A stretch of 64,000 nt of DNA. It comes from Verrucomicrobiaceae bacterium (GTDB taxonomy: Bacteria; Verrucomicrobiota; Verrucomicrobiia; Verrucomicrobiales; Verrucomicrobiaceae). This document shows, piece after piece, positions 45,040-54,513 of this stretch. The stretch spans positions 372,001-436,000 of the forward strand of contig CANGYJ010000002.1 of the NCBI GenBank assembly GCA_947458455.1, in the 5' to 3' direction. The notes under the pieces are model-generated. The model was not told the DNA's origin. It was given only the letters and a program-made list of their open reading frames with translations, and ran no database searches. The first letter of the stretch is position 1; the number at the start of each line of letters is the position of its first letter. A program made the translations under genes and the position numbers.

Positions 45040-46281
45040 ATGAATCTTGCTGAACTCGAAAAACGCCATTCATGGCATCCCTTCACGCCGATGCAGGCGT
45101 GGACGGCGGAGGAGCATGAGCCGGTGATGATTGAAAGCGGGCAGGGCTGCGTGCTGCGGGATCAACACGGGCGCGAGTATCTCGATGGGAATGCCTCGAT
45201 CTGGACGAACATCCACGGGCACAACCACCCGGCGATCAACGCGGCCATCGCGGCGCAGCTCGGGAAGGTGGCGCACACGTCGTTTCTCGGCTTTTCGCAT
45301 GGGCCGGCGGCCTTGCTGGCGAAGGCGCTCGTCGATTTGCTGCCGGGCGGGAAGATGGAGCGCGTGTTTTTCTCCGATGACGGCTCCACGGCCATCGAAT
45401 GCGCGGTGCGCATGGCCTTGCAGTTCTGGCGGCAGAAGGGTCGGCCCGAACGCGATACCATCGTGGCCTTTGACCGCGCCTACCACGGCGACACGCTCGG
45501 CGCGGCGAGCCTCGGCGGCATTCCGACCTTCAAAGGCAGCGCCAACCAGTTTGGCTATCGCGTGCTCCGGGTCGCGAGTCTTGACGCTCTTGACCTCTTG
45601 ACCGCTGACGATCAAAACCGCCTCGCCGCCGTTATCATCGAGCCGTTGATCCAAGGCGTGGCGAACATGCGCCTCTGGCCGAAGGGCATGCTGAGTGAAC
45701 TGAATGCCTGGTGCGGCCAGAAGGATGTCTTTCTCATCCTCGACGAGGTCATGACGGGCTTTGGCCGCACGGGGAAGATGTTCGCGTGTCAGCACGAGGA
45801 TGTGGTGCCGGATTTTCTCTGCCTCGCGAAGGGGCTGACGGGTGGTTATCTGCCGATGGCGGCCACGTTGACGACCAAACGCGTCTTTGAAGGCTTCCAC
45901 GGGCCTGAAAACACCTTTTTCTACGGTCACAGTTACACCGCGAACCAGCTCGGCTGCGCGGCGGCGCTCGCTAGTTTGGGCGTTTTCCGTGACGAGGCTG
46001 TTTTGGAGCATTTACAGCCCAAAATCGCCCTTCTGGCCGAGATGCTCGCGGAGCTTCAAAACACGCCCGGTGTGCTCGCGACACGTCAGCTCGGTCTCAT
46101 CGCCGGAATCGACGTGGAAGCCAGCGGAGCCGCGGTTTGTCTCGCGGCTCGGAGGCACGGTCTGCTCACCCGGCCGATCCAAAACACCCTCGTCCTCATG
46201 CCGCCGCTTTGCGTGACGGAGGAGGAACTGCGACAGATGGCGAAAGCGATCCGTTTGGCGCTGATTGAGACGCAGAAGTGA
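45040..46281 (+). CDS. bioA: Adenosylmethionine-8-amino-7-oxononanoate aminotransferase
   Basis: A 413-residue class III aminotransferase that makes 7,8-diaminopelargonate from KAPA with SAM as amino donor. The BioA hallmark HSWHPFTPMQAW begins the protein; further blocks are YLDGNASIWTNIHGHNHPAIN, FFSDDGSTAIECAVRMA and the PLP-binding Lys in CLAKGLTGGYLPM. The start was placed at 45040 rather than upstream because AGGG lies just before it and the HSWHPF block begins nine residues in. Other biotin genes are not adjacent; bioF is 15 kb away on the other strand. The downstream gene starts 85 bases later. Confidence 0.93.
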   Translation: MNLAELEKRHSWHPFTPMQAWTAEEHEPVMIESGQGCVLRDQHGREYLDGNASIWTNIHGHNHPAINAAIAAQLGKVAHTSFLGFSHGPAALLAKALVDLLPGGKMERVFFSDDGSTAIECAVRMALQFWRQKGRPERDTIVAFDRAYHGDTLGAASLGGIPTFKGSANQFGYRVLRVASLDALDLLTADDQNRLAAVIIEPLIQGVANMRLWPKGMLSELNAWCGQKDVFLILDEVMTGFGRTGKMFACQHEDVVPDFLCLAKGLTGGYLPMAATLTTKRVFEGFHGPENTFFYGHSYTANQLGCAAALASLGVFRDEAVLEHLQPKIALLAEMLAELQNTPGVLATRQLGLIAGIDVEASGAAVCLAARRHGLLTRPIQNTLVLMPPLCVTEEELRQMAKAIRLALIETQK

Positions 46282-46366
46282 GAAAAGCGCTGTGATTATT
46301 TTTCTATAATTCGAGTGCCTAAAGTGTGGCTGTTCGCAGTTCTGAAAAACCTGCTCACCAACAGCC

Positions 46367-48676
46367 ATGACATCCTCGAATTCACTCCCCCTTTGCATCG
46401 GTCTGCGTGACCGGGCTTCCGCTTGGCTGAAAAGCCTCTGCGCAGTCGCTTTGCTCGGCTCGCCCGTGATGGCGGTGGAGTTTGAGGTGCCGCGCAGCTT
46501 CTTCGTGGATCTCTCGACCCGTCCCGATGCGCTTTCGCTCGCGGCGTTTGACCTCTGCGTCCTGAATGCTCAGGCGGAGGCGGATTTGGAGCCCGGGCAC
46601 ATGCCGGAAACCGCTTCCTCGCGATGCTGAACGTGGCCGAGATGAAGGCCAATACCTTCCAGGAAAAGCTGGCCGCGAGACAAGCGGTGACGCTCACCGC
46701 CGGCAGCGAAAAGAACCAGCTCATCGTGGCGGATCCCTCGCCGCCGGGCTGGCTCGGCTGGGCGGTGGCGACCGATCCGGCCGCGAAAAAGGGTTTCGAT
46801 GGTTTCGTGTTCAGCCTTGGCCATCAACCAGCCAGCAAAGCCTGGCGTGAGGCCGTGCTGGAGCTGGCGCAGGCGCTCAAAAAGCGTTTTCAGGACAAGC
46901 AGATCCTCCTCGATGCCCGCCTCGGCATCGGTGCCGAGGCCTCAGGTATCGCCCATGGCGTACTGGCGCTCGGGGTGCATACCCAGGGTGGCAAAAATGG
47001 CGCGACCGAGCTGGGGGCGCTCAATTCCGCCCGTGAAATCTCCGCCGTGCTGCGCCATGCCCGCGCCGCTGGGATGCGCGTGTTTGGTGTCGAGTTCGCC
47101 GCCGCGCATGATCACCAAACCATCCGCGAGGCCGCTGAGCGTCTTCACACGATGGGCGTGATGCCTTTCATCACCACGCCGCCGCTCGATGGCGTGAATC
47201 TCGGTCCCGTGGAAGAAGTCAGCCGCCGCGTGCTGGTGCTGCACGGCTGGGATGCCTCCCTCACCGGCGAGGCCGTGCCTGCGGCGGATATGACGCTGGC
47301 CGCCCGCTGCCTCCATGCGCCGCTGGAGTGGCTGGGCTTCCGTCTCGAATTCCTCACAATGACGAAGGACGCGCAGCGGCGTGAAGGCCACCGCTCGGGC
47401 GATGGGCTTCCTCGATCTCGAAGCGCCTGCCGATGCGAAGGTCGTCCTTACCGTGCGCGGCCAGGACACCGCCGGCACGGAGCATCGCTTTGATCAGGTG
47501 TTTCACGCGGCCTGGAGTTCCGCCTGGATGGAGCCTGCCGCACTCTGGGCGGGGCCGCAGGCAGACCTCTTTGCTTTCACCGCTGAATGGCTCGCAAAGG
47601 GCGGTATCACTCCCGCGCCAGATACGACGACGCTCGATGGCCGCCGTGTGTTCTTCAATGCCTTCAGCGCCGAGGGTTTCACGATGCCGTCCGCTCTTCC
47701 CGGCTTCCGCCTGTGTGCCGAAGTGGTGCGTGAGCGCATCCTGAGCCGCTACTTTCTGCCGTTCACCGTCGCTGTGTGCGAGGCGGACCTTCGTGGCTGG
47801 CGTCCGGGGCAGAAGCCTGAGGACGCGCCGCACTTTGAGCAGCTCGCCCGCGCCATCTTCGACATGCCGCATGTGGCCGCCGCCTCCTATTCCTTCTCCC
47901 AGCCGACGCAGTGGACTCAAGAGGATAAAATCAACGGCCCGCTCAACGAGCACGCCAAGACCAACCGCTTCGATATGGAACGCGAAGTCGCTGGCTCGAT
48001 GAGTTACATCCACAGCGCTCTGCTCCCGGCTGGCAAAAGCGTCTCGCTCATGCTCTGGCTTGCCACCGGCGCTCCCGGCTCCGAAGCCCTCGATTACTGC
48101 GCTCGCATCGGCGTGCAAAGCCTCACGCCCGCGCCTTCTCGTAGCGCCGGAGACTCCGCCGTGATCGCTATGCCCACGGCGAACGAGGTCACCGCGAACA
48201 GTTGGATGCATGGCGAAAACGTGGAGGTCTTTGCCACCGCCGCCAGCCGTGCCGATGCGCGCCCCACGCTCGACCAGCAGCTCGCCACCTTACAGGCCGC
48301 CGATGGTCAGCACCTTCCCGCGTTGCGCGCGCTGCAACGCATCGCCACCGAAAACCTCGCCGAGGCCGACCTCCGCCACATCGCCACGCTGGGAGAGATC
48401 CTCGACGACACCTCCACCGCGTTGCAGGCCCGTCAGATGATCGTCGAACGTCAGGAAAAGCCCTCCGTTGCCGACCTCATGGCCATCGCCGCCCTCACCC
48501 CGCAGCACGACGATCCCGCCCTCGCCCAGACCGCCCTTGCCGCCGCCGCCGAAAAGGCCCCGCAGATCAAACTCGTCGGCGAATGGCTCCAAAACTCCTG
48601 CCTCGGCACCGCCTGCACCTTCAGCACCGCCGTCGAGCAAGTGAAACCCGCCATCGAAGTGCCGCAGGAGGAGTGA
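46367..48676 (+). pseudogene. Secreted protein, possible TIM-barrel hydrolase, broken by two frameshifts
   Basis: Three consecutive frames together look like one protein of about 770 residues. Segment 1 (46367 to about 46600) has a signal peptide and reads FDLCVLNAQAEADLEPG. Segment 2 (about 46600-47375) continues GNRFLAMLNVAEM and segment 3 (about 47375-48676) continues MGFLDLEAPADAKVV. The first shift is at GGGCACATG, where a duplicated CA would explain it; the second is near CGGCGTGAAG. The shifts nearly compensate. The middle has barrel-like strands (GFVFSLG, QILLDARLG, GVLALGV, GMRVFGVEF, GVMPFITTPPLDGVNLG), loosely like GH114-type TIM barrels. It may be a sequencing artefact, a decayed gene, or a gene requiring recoding. 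Confidence 0.6.
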
Positions 48677-48728
48677 GCTGCTGACTCGGATTTCTCAGCC
48701 ATCCCAAGCTGCACCTGTCACATGGTTT

Positions 48729-48813
48729 GCCGCAGAGGGGCGGAGGAGCAGAGGGCGCAGAGATTAAACAGAAGGAAATCTTGGCTTCCTCTGCCTCTTT
48801 GCCCCTCTGCGGC
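48729..48813. repeat. Inverted word repeat (GCCGCAGAGG family)
   Basis: The left arm (48729-48754) and right arm (48788-48813) pair, with a perfect outer 13 bp (GCCGCAGAGGGGC) and further matches in GCAGAGG words. It lies in the gap between the broken secreted gene and the kinase-receiver gene, a convergent position; the rest of that 181-bp gap holds no gene. Confidence 0.8.
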
Positions 48814-48857
48814 CAAGACGAGCGTGAGAATAGCCTCCTCGAAGACCTGCACCGCCA

Positions 48858-50150
48858 TCAAGCCGTCTTCTTGCTGCCCACGGCCAGCACGCTGTTCACG
48901 AGCTGGATGAGCGCCTCACGCTGATAAGGCTTGGGTAAGGCGGCGGTGAAGCCGTAGGCGGCGCTGTCTTTCATCACGGGATCATCGCGGTAGCCGGAGG
49001 AGACGATGGCGAGGATCTGCGGATCGATACGGCGGAGGTGCATCATGGTTTCACGACCACACATGCCATCGGGAATGGTGAGATCGAGGATCACGAGGTC
49101 ATACGGCTGGCCTTTTTGCATGGCCTCCCGGTAAAGGCGGAGTGTTTCCTTGCCGTCGCCGGTCTCGTGGACCTCGTGCTTGGCCCATTCGAGCGTGTGG
49201 CGGAGCAGGTAACGCACGAGGAGATCGTCTTCGAGGAGAAGAATGCGGTGGGAGGCGGATTTCGGCTTGGCGACGGGGGCGACGGGCTGAAGCAGCTGGC
49301 TGGGCGGCGGCACGAGGATGGCTTCCAAAGCGCGGCGCATGTCCGTGATGCTTTGATAGCGCTGCGCCCGATCTTGGATCATCGCCCGCGTCAAAATGCC
49401 GTCGATGCGGGCATCGAGGCTGGGGCGGAGTTGCGAGGGTGGCAGCCAGGAGCCACGCGGCAGGGCACCGGTGAGCATTTGATACGCCATGACACCCACG
49501 GCGTAGATGTCGGCCCGGTGATCGACCTCGCGCTGCATGTCGTACTGCTCGGGAGAGGCATATTCGGGCGTGCCCATGACCATGTGCGTCTCGGTGACCA
49601 TGGTGGGCGTTTTGACGAAATTCTTCGCGAGGCCGAAATCGGTCACTTTGATCTCGCCTTGGCGAGTGAGTATGAAGTTCGCGGGTTTGATGTCGCGATG
49701 CACGATGCCCTTTGAGTGGGCGTATTCGAGGGCCTTGCAGATCTGCGGGATGAGCTGAAGGGCCAGATCGGTGGTCATGCGGCCCTGGCGCATGATTTCG
49801 CCCATGTCCATGCCATCGACGAACTCCATCACGAAGTAGAGGAACTCGCTGCCGAGATGGCCGTAATCGTAGATGGCGACGATGTTCGGATGGCTGAGCT
49901 GGGCCATCGCCTTGGCCTCGCGGCGGAAGCGGTCTTCAAAGGCGTAGTCGTAGCCATCGCTCAGTCGCAGCACCTTGATGGCGACGGGCCGACCAAGGCT
50001 GAGCTGGGTGCCGCGAAAGACCGTCCCCATGCCACCCATGCCCACGCGGGCCTGCACGGAGTAGCGCCCCAGCGGCATCATGCGCATGATGTCCTCCACC
50101 GAAGGCGGTGAAGGGCGGTTCAGTACCGGGGGAGCGGCGGCGGGAGTCAT
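48858..50150 (-). CDS. Serine/threonine protein kinase fused to a response-regulator receiver domain
   Basis: A 430-residue cytoplasmic protein. The kinase domain (about 27-285) is intact: glycine loop VGMGGMGTVFRG, Lys59 in VAIKVL, Glu78, HRDIKPAN with Asp153, DFGLA with Asp171, and MGTPEYASPEQ. After a Pro-rich linker comes a receiver domain (about 302-425) with the acidic pair Asp308/Asp309, the phosphoacceptor Asp356 in ILDLTIPDG, Ser385 and Lys407 in LPKPY. ATG 50150 was chosen; a GTG at 50189 is possible. The kinase seems to carry its own two-component input, so aspartate phosphorylation may switch serine/threonine kinase activity. Confidence 0.9.
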   Translation of the reverse strand: MTPAAAPPVLNRPSPPSVEDIMRMMPLGRYSVQARVGMGGMGTVFRGTQLSLGRPVAIKVLRLSDGYDYAFEDRFRREAKAMAQLSHPNIVAIYDYGHLGSEFLYFVMEFVDGMDMGEIMRQGRMTTDLALQLIPQICKALEYAHSKGIVHRDIKPANFILTRQGEIKVTDFGLAKNFVKTPTMVTETHMVMGTPEYASPEQYDMQREVDHRADIYAVGVMAYQMLTGALPRGSWLPPSQLRPSLDARIDGILTRAMIQDRAQRYQSITDMRRALEAILVPPPSQLLQPVAPVAKPKSASHRILLLEDDLLVRYLLRHTLEWAKHEVHETGDGKETLRLYREAMQKGQPYDLVILDLTIPDGMCGRETMMHLRRIDPQILAIVSSGYRDDPVMKDSAAYGFTAALPKPYQREALIQLVNSVLAVGSKKTA

Positions 50151-50217
50151 GAGCTGGCTGTTTCTAGCTGTGAAACGGTACTCTGACACACACGGCGGCC
50201 TCCCGCCAAGGGGGAAA

Positions 50218-50565
50218 TCAGATCACCGCCTTGAAATAGCCGAGATAAGCCAGCGCCGCGCCGACGAGGATGGCGAGTTTCACCACGGAGGCGCCGGAGA
50301 GGATCTTTTTCTTCGCCAGCACCGGCAGGAAGCCAAGCACGAGCCACAGGGAGACCTTGATCCAAATCCAAAGCGGCATCGAGCCCATGATGCCCATTTT
50401 CGCCAGCATGCCGAATCCGGACACGAGGCTGATGAGCAATCCAATCCCATGCCACATCATTGCCGATTTGGCCCGTTCGGAAGAAAGCAGTCCGCCGTAG
50501 CCGACGAAGACGAGGATGAGGCCGATGAGATGGAGGTAATGGTAAAACTGGAGGGACATGGTCAT
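50218..50565 (-). CDS. Four-helix small membrane protein
   Basis: A 115-residue protein with four predicted membrane helices (about residues 4-27, 33-54, 63-86 and 92-112) and a single short basic loop (KKK) before the last helix. The layout resembles SirB-like or DUF-type inner-membrane proteins of unknown function. Starts at 50565 and 50559 are both possible. It is upstream of the kinase-receiver gene on the same strand, with 67 bases between, and divergent from the secretin-domain gene, so a shared transcript with the kinase is plausible. Confidence 0.55.
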   Translation of the reverse strand: MTMSLQFYHYLHLIGLILVFVGYGGLLSSERAKSAMMWHGIGLLISLVSGFGMLAKMGIMGSMPLWIWIKVSLWLVLGFLPVLAKKKILSGASVVKLAILVGAALAYLGYFKAVI

Positions 50566-50694
50566 CGATGATGCCGCCGATAGCCGTCGGCTCAAGCACC
50601 AAGGGCGCAAATTTCGCGGCATGGCGGACAAGATCGGCACGGCACAGATTCCTGCTGACAGGGGCCCTCCCGGCATGGCAGCCTCCGCTTTGCC

Positions 50695-51486
50695 ATGAAA
50701 ATGCTGCTTTTCACCCTGCTAGCGGTCACGGCCGCCCATGCTGCTGATCCACAAATCACCCTCAACGCCAAGGTGCTCAGCATTCCGGCTCGTTCCCCGG
50801 CCCTCCTTTCCGCTGGCCTGGTAATTGATCCTGCTGGCGGCATGCAAAACCTGGGCCTCCTGAGTCCAGAGCGTGCCAAGGCTGTCATCGAGGTTTTGAA
50901 CTCGGCCAAAGGCGTGGAACTCCTCAGCACGCCGACCGTAACGACAAAGGACCAGCATCGCGCCACCATCGAGATGGTGCGCGAGTTCATTTACCCGACC
51001 GAGTTTGATCCCGGCACGATCAAAAACCTGCCCGAGGGCAAGCCGATCACATTGAAGCCTGGGGAGACGGTGACGGCCATACCCGCCACGCCCACGGCCT
51101 TTGAAATGCGCCCGCTGGGCATCCGCATCGAATTCCAGCCCACCCTGCTGGCCGATGGCAGCATTGATCTGGTCTTGGCACCGGAGCTGGTGTCCTTCGA
51201 GGGCTTGGTGAACTTCGGCAAACCCATCCAGGCCGTCTCCGCCGATGAGGAGGGCAACCTGCGGCAAGCCACCGTCGCGGAAAGCAACATCCAGCAGCCC
51301 GTTTTCCAGTCGCTGAAGACCACGACGACCGTGAATCTCCAGCCTGGCCAGTGCCTCCTGCTCGGTGGTCTCGCCGGAGGCCCCAACAAGCTCCCCTTGG
51401 ACAAACCCTTCCAAGGCCAGCCGCAGCCTGCCAAGCCAGACCAGCTCATCTTTTTCATGATCGAGGCCAAAATAAGCGGGAAATAG
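50695..51486 (+). CDS. Exported secretin-like (type II/III secretion) domain protein
   Basis: A 263-residue protein with a signal peptide (about residues 1-17). The rest matches part of the secretin homology domain of type II/III secretion systems: NSAKGVELLSTPTVTTKDQHRATIEM near the middle, IRIEFQPTLLADGSIDLVLAPELVSFEG, and the C-terminal SLKTTTTVNLQPGQCLLLGGLAG. The N-terminal N0-N3 domains of a normal secretin are missing and the protein is half the usual length, so it may be a partner or a divergent pore subunit rather than a full secretin. Nearby genes give no secretion context. Confidence 0.7.
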   Translation: MKMLLFTLLAVTAAHAADPQITLNAKVLSIPARSPALLSAGLVIDPAGGMQNLGLLSPERAKAVIEVLNSAKGVELLSTPTVTTKDQHRATIEMVREFIYPTEFDPGTIKNLPEGKPITLKPGETVTAIPATPTAFEMRPLGIRIEFQPTLLADGSIDLVLAPELVSFEGLVNFGKPIQAVSADEEGNLRQATVAESNIQQPVFQSLKTTTTVNLQPGQCLLLGGLAGGPNKLPLDKPFQGQPQPAKPDQLIFFMIEAKISGK

Positions 51487-51526
51487 ACCCTGCCTCTACA
51501 TCCGGCAGCGGCTTCACCGGGCGACT

Positions 51527-51544
51527 TTGTGAAATTTTTCACAA
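51527..51544 (+). promoter_or_regulatory. Putative Rex operator upstream of nuoJ
   Basis: TTGTGAAATTTTTCACAA is an 18-base palindrome matching the Rex consensus TTGTGAAWWWWTTCACAA exactly; its flanks extend the symmetry to TTTGTGAAA-TT-TTTCACAAA. It sits 120 bases before nuoJ. Rex senses the NADH/NAD+ ratio and controls respiratory genes in other bacteria. No rex gene is in the window, so the regulator is inferred. Confidence 0.65.
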
Positions 51545-51664
51545 AATGCGGTTGCCGCCCCTCGCCCTCGCTCGCATCATCGGCTTCCCGTGTGCTTTTT
51601 GGCCTTTGGCGTGCTTCACCAGCCCCATCCGTCATTCATCATTCGGATTTCGACCTTTCCCCGC

Positions 51665-52255
51665 ATGCCTCCGCTTCTGTTTTACCTCCTCGCTGCCATC
51701 ACCCTGGGCTTTGGGCTCATGGTGGTCACGGCGCGGAACCCGGTTTCCAGCGCCCTCGCGCTGGCCTCGTGCTTTGTGGGGCTGGCGGCCCTGTTCGTGA
51801 GCCTGGATGCCTACTTCATCGGCACGATTCAAATTCTCGTTTATGCCGGCGCGGTGATGGTGCTGTTTTTGTTCATCATCATGCTGCTGGACATCAAGGC
51901 GGAGGAAGGCAAGCAGCCGAATCTGGCCGCCATCGTCAGCGGCATCGTGGTGGCCGTTTTACTCGTGACGCAGATCATGACCGTCGTGAGTCACACGAAA
52001 CTGGCGGAAAAATCGCTGCAAAACACCCCGCTTGCCCTCGTGGAGGCCGCCAGCAAGGCGGAAGGCGCGGCGAAGCTGCCGACCATCGCGAATGATTTGA
52101 AGGCCGGGACGCTTCCCGATGCCAAATTGATCGGCTTCACCCTCTTCAACCAATACGGCTTCCACATCCAAGTCGTCGGTCTGCTGCTGCTCGTGGGCAC
52201 GGTGGGCGTGGTGGTGCTGAGCAAGCGTGAAAAGACCTCAGGAGGTGCCGCATGA
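51665..52255 (+). CDS. nuoJ: NADH-quinone oxidoreductase subunit J
   Basis: A 196-residue membrane subunit of complex I with five hydrophobic helices. Conserved parts are the N-terminal FYLLAAITLGFGLMVVTARNPVSSALAL and YFIGTIQILVYAGAVMVLFLFIIMLLDI. A loop of about 60 residues after the fourth helix, rich in Ala and Lys, is longer than in E. coli. Its last bases overlap nuoK in an ATGA arrangement. It is the first gene of the J-N cluster. Confidence 0.95.
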   Translation: MPPLLFYLLAAITLGFGLMVVTARNPVSSALALASCFVGLAALFVSLDAYFIGTIQILVYAGAVMVLFLFIIMLLDIKAEEGKQPNLAAIVSGIVVAVLLVTQIMTVVSHTKLAEKSLQNTPLALVEAASKAEGAAKLPTIANDLKAGTLPDAKLIGFTLFNQYGFHIQVVGLLLLVGTVGVVVLSKREKTSGGAA

Positions 52256-52569
52256 TCACATTGGGCCATTATCTCGTCGTCAGCGGCATGCTTTTCGCCC
52301 TCGGTTTGGCCGGGGTGATCGCCCGCCGGAACATCCTCATCATCTACATGTGCCTGGAGATGATGCTCAGCGCCGCAAACTTGGCGCTAGTCGGCTTCAG
52401 CCGCTTCCATCTCGTCAACGGCCTGCCGGATTACACCGCGCAGTCGCTCGTCTTTTTCACCATCACCGTGGCCGCCGCCGAGGTGGCCGTGGGCCTCGCC
52501 ATCATCGTCGCTCTGTTCCGCACGAAGCAAAGCGTGGAGACCGAGGCCATCACCAAGCTCCAAGGCTGA
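52252..52569 (+). CDS. nuoK: NADH-quinone oxidoreductase subunit K
   Basis: A 105-residue subunit with three membrane helices. It contains the family stretch MLFALGLAGVIARRNILIIYMCLEMMLSAANLALVGFSR, with the conserved membrane Glu (in CLEMM) of the proton path, and TVAAAEVAVGLAIIVALFR, with the second conserved Glu. An unusually clear Shine-Dalgarno sequence, GGAGGT, lies eight bases before its ATG inside nuoJ, and the start overlaps the nuoJ stop. Confidence 0.97.
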   Translation: MITLGHYLVVSGMLFALGLAGVIARRNILIIYMCLEMMLSAANLALVGFSRFHLVNGLPDYTAQSLVFFTITVAAAEVAVGLAIIVALFRTKQSVETEAITKLQG

Positions 52570-52593
52570 CCCGCACCTCTCGAACGCCGCTCC

Positions 52594-54501
52594 ATGCCTC
52601 CCGCCGACGCCCAATCCCCAGGCCAGTTCCTTCCCACGATCCTGCTGCTGCTGCCGTTTTTCTCGGCGCTCATCATTTTGCTGGGTCATCGGGCCTTGAA
52701 AAACGCCAGCGTGCTCATCTCGGTGGGTTCCTCTGTCATCTGCTTCCTCGCCAGCCTCGCGCTGCTCGCCACCAAGGGTGCTGAAGGCACCGTGAGCATC
52801 CTTCCTTTCATCGACGTGCCGGGCTTCCAGGCCGGGATCGATGCCATGATCGACGATCAAAGCCGCGGCATGATGTTCATCGTGACCTTCATCGGCATGC
52901 TCGTGCACATCTTCTCGCTGGGCTACATGAAGGACGACGAGGCCAAGCCGCGCTTCTTCGGTTCGCTGTCTCTGTTCATGTTCTCCATGACCGGCATCGT
53001 GCTGGCGGGGAATCTGGTGATGATGTTCATCTACTGGGAACTCGTCGGTCTGAGCTCCTACCTGCTCATCGGTCACTGGTATCAGAAGGCCAGTGCCGCC
53101 GAGGCCTGCAAAAAAGCCTTCCTCACGAACCGAATTGGCGACTTTGGCTTCATGATCGGGATTTTGATCCTCTTCGGCCTGAACAAGGGCGATCTGAACA
53201 TCGACAACCTTCGCGACGCCTTTGTGACCGGCGGCCCATTGGCTGAGGTGCTGAAAAACAATCCCGGCATCATCACCGTCGCCGCGCTGTGCCTCTTCAT
53301 GGGGGCCGTTGGCAAATCGGCGCAGTTTCCGCTGCATGTCTGGCTGCCGGACGCGATGGAAGGCCCCACGCCGGTTTCCGCGCTCATCCACGCCGCCACG
53401 ATGGTGGCTGCGGGCGTCTACATGCTCGTCCGGGTGAGCTTTGTGATCGTCACACCGCTGGCTGCCGAGACCATTGCAGGCATCGGCTGTTTCACCGCGC
53501 TGCTCGCGGCGCTGATGGCCACCCAGCAGGGCGATATCAAACGCATCCTGGCCTACTCCACGCTCAGCCAGCTCGGCTACATGGTCATGGCCGTCGGCGC
53601 TGTCTCGATGGCCGCCATTGATGGTCACGCCGCGCACGGTGCCCATCCCGGCCACCCGGCGATGTTCCACCTTTATACGCATGCTTTCTTCAAGGCGATG
53701 CTCTTCCTCGGCTCCGGTGCCGTCATCTACGCCTGCCACCATGAGCAGGACATCTGGAAAATGGGCGGCCTGCGCAAGCACATGCCGATCACCTTTTGGA
53801 CCTTCGCCATCGGCACTGCCGCCCTCATGGGTGTGCCGCCGCTGAGCGGTTTCTGGAGCAAGGAAGCCGTCCTCGGTGCCGCCTTCGACAGCGGCTGCCG
53901 CGTGCTCTTCATCGCCGGTGCCGCTACCGCCGCGCTGACCGCCTTTTACATGACGCGACTGCTCGTCGTGGCCTTCTTCGGCAAAGCCCGCACCGAATCC
54001 GCGCACCACGCCGTCGAAGTGCCGCTCGTCATGGCGCTGCCTCTGGCCCTCCTGGCCATCTTTTCGATCTTCTCTGCTTGGGGGCCTTTCTCCGACTTCC
54101 TCCAGGCGATGAAACCTGAGCATGTCGAAGGTCACGATACCGTCCTGTGGACCTCCGTTGCCGTGCTGCTCATCGGCTCCATCAGCTCCTTTCTGCTCTA
54201 CAAGGGCAAGGATGCCGACCCGATCCGCATCAAGCTCTTCGCCAACAAATTCTACTTCGACGAGATCTACGCCGTCATCGTCCGCGAGTGCCAGGATCGT
54301 CTGGCATGGTTCGTGACCGGCATTGAGCGCATTTTTGTCGATGGCCTCGTCGCCCGACTTCCAGCGGCCATCGTGGCCCGCATCGGCTCGGCCACCCGCA
54401 TGCTCCAGGGCGGGCATCTGCAAGGTTACACCTTCCTGCTGGGCGGCGGCATCATCGCCGTGGTTTATCTCGTCGTGTTTGTGCTGCCCCGCACCCATTG
54501 A
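52594..54501 (+). CDS. nuoL: NADH-quinone oxidoreductase subunit L
   Basis: A 635-residue antiporter-like subunit with about 15 membrane helices. Hallmarks are MIYWELVGLSSYLLIGHWYQK with the conserved Glu, QFPLHVWLPDAMEGPTPVSALIHAATMVAAGVYMLVR and AYSTLSQLGYMVMAVG. The C-terminal region (from about 540) contains the lateral helix that ties the proton-pumping subunits together. The gene begins 24 bases after nuoK without a Shine-Dalgarno sequence and is followed by nuoM after 12 bases. Confidence 0.97.
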   Translation: MPPADAQSPGQFLPTILLLLPFFSALIILLGHRALKNASVLISVGSSVICFLASLALLATKGAEGTVSILPFIDVPGFQAGIDAMIDDQSRGMMFIVTFIGMLVHIFSLGYMKDDEAKPRFFGSLSLFMFSMTGIVLAGNLVMMFIYWELVGLSSYLLIGHWYQKASAAEACKKAFLTNRIGDFGFMIGILILFGLNKGDLNIDNLRDAFVTGGPLAEVLKNNPGIITVAALCLFMGAVGKSAQFPLHVWLPDAMEGPTPVSALIHAATMVAAGVYMLVRVSFVIVTPLAAETIAGIGCFTALLAALMATQQGDIKRILAYSTLSQLGYMVMAVGAVSMAAIDGHAAHGAHPGHPAMFHLYTHAFFKAMLFLGSGAVIYACHHEQDIWKMGGLRKHMPITFWTFAIGTAALMGVPPLSGFWSKEAVLGAAFDSGCRVLFIAGAATAALTAFYMTRLLVVAFFGKARTESAHHAVEVPLVMALPLALLAIFSIFSAWGPFSDFLQAMKPEHVEGHDTVLWTSVAVLLIGSISSFLLYKGKDADPIRIKLFANKFYFDEIYAVIVRECQDRLAWFVTGIERIFVDGLVARLPAAIVARIGSATRMLQGGHLQGYTFLLGGGIIAVVYLVVFVLPRTH

Positions 54502-54513
54502 TCCCATCTCCGA

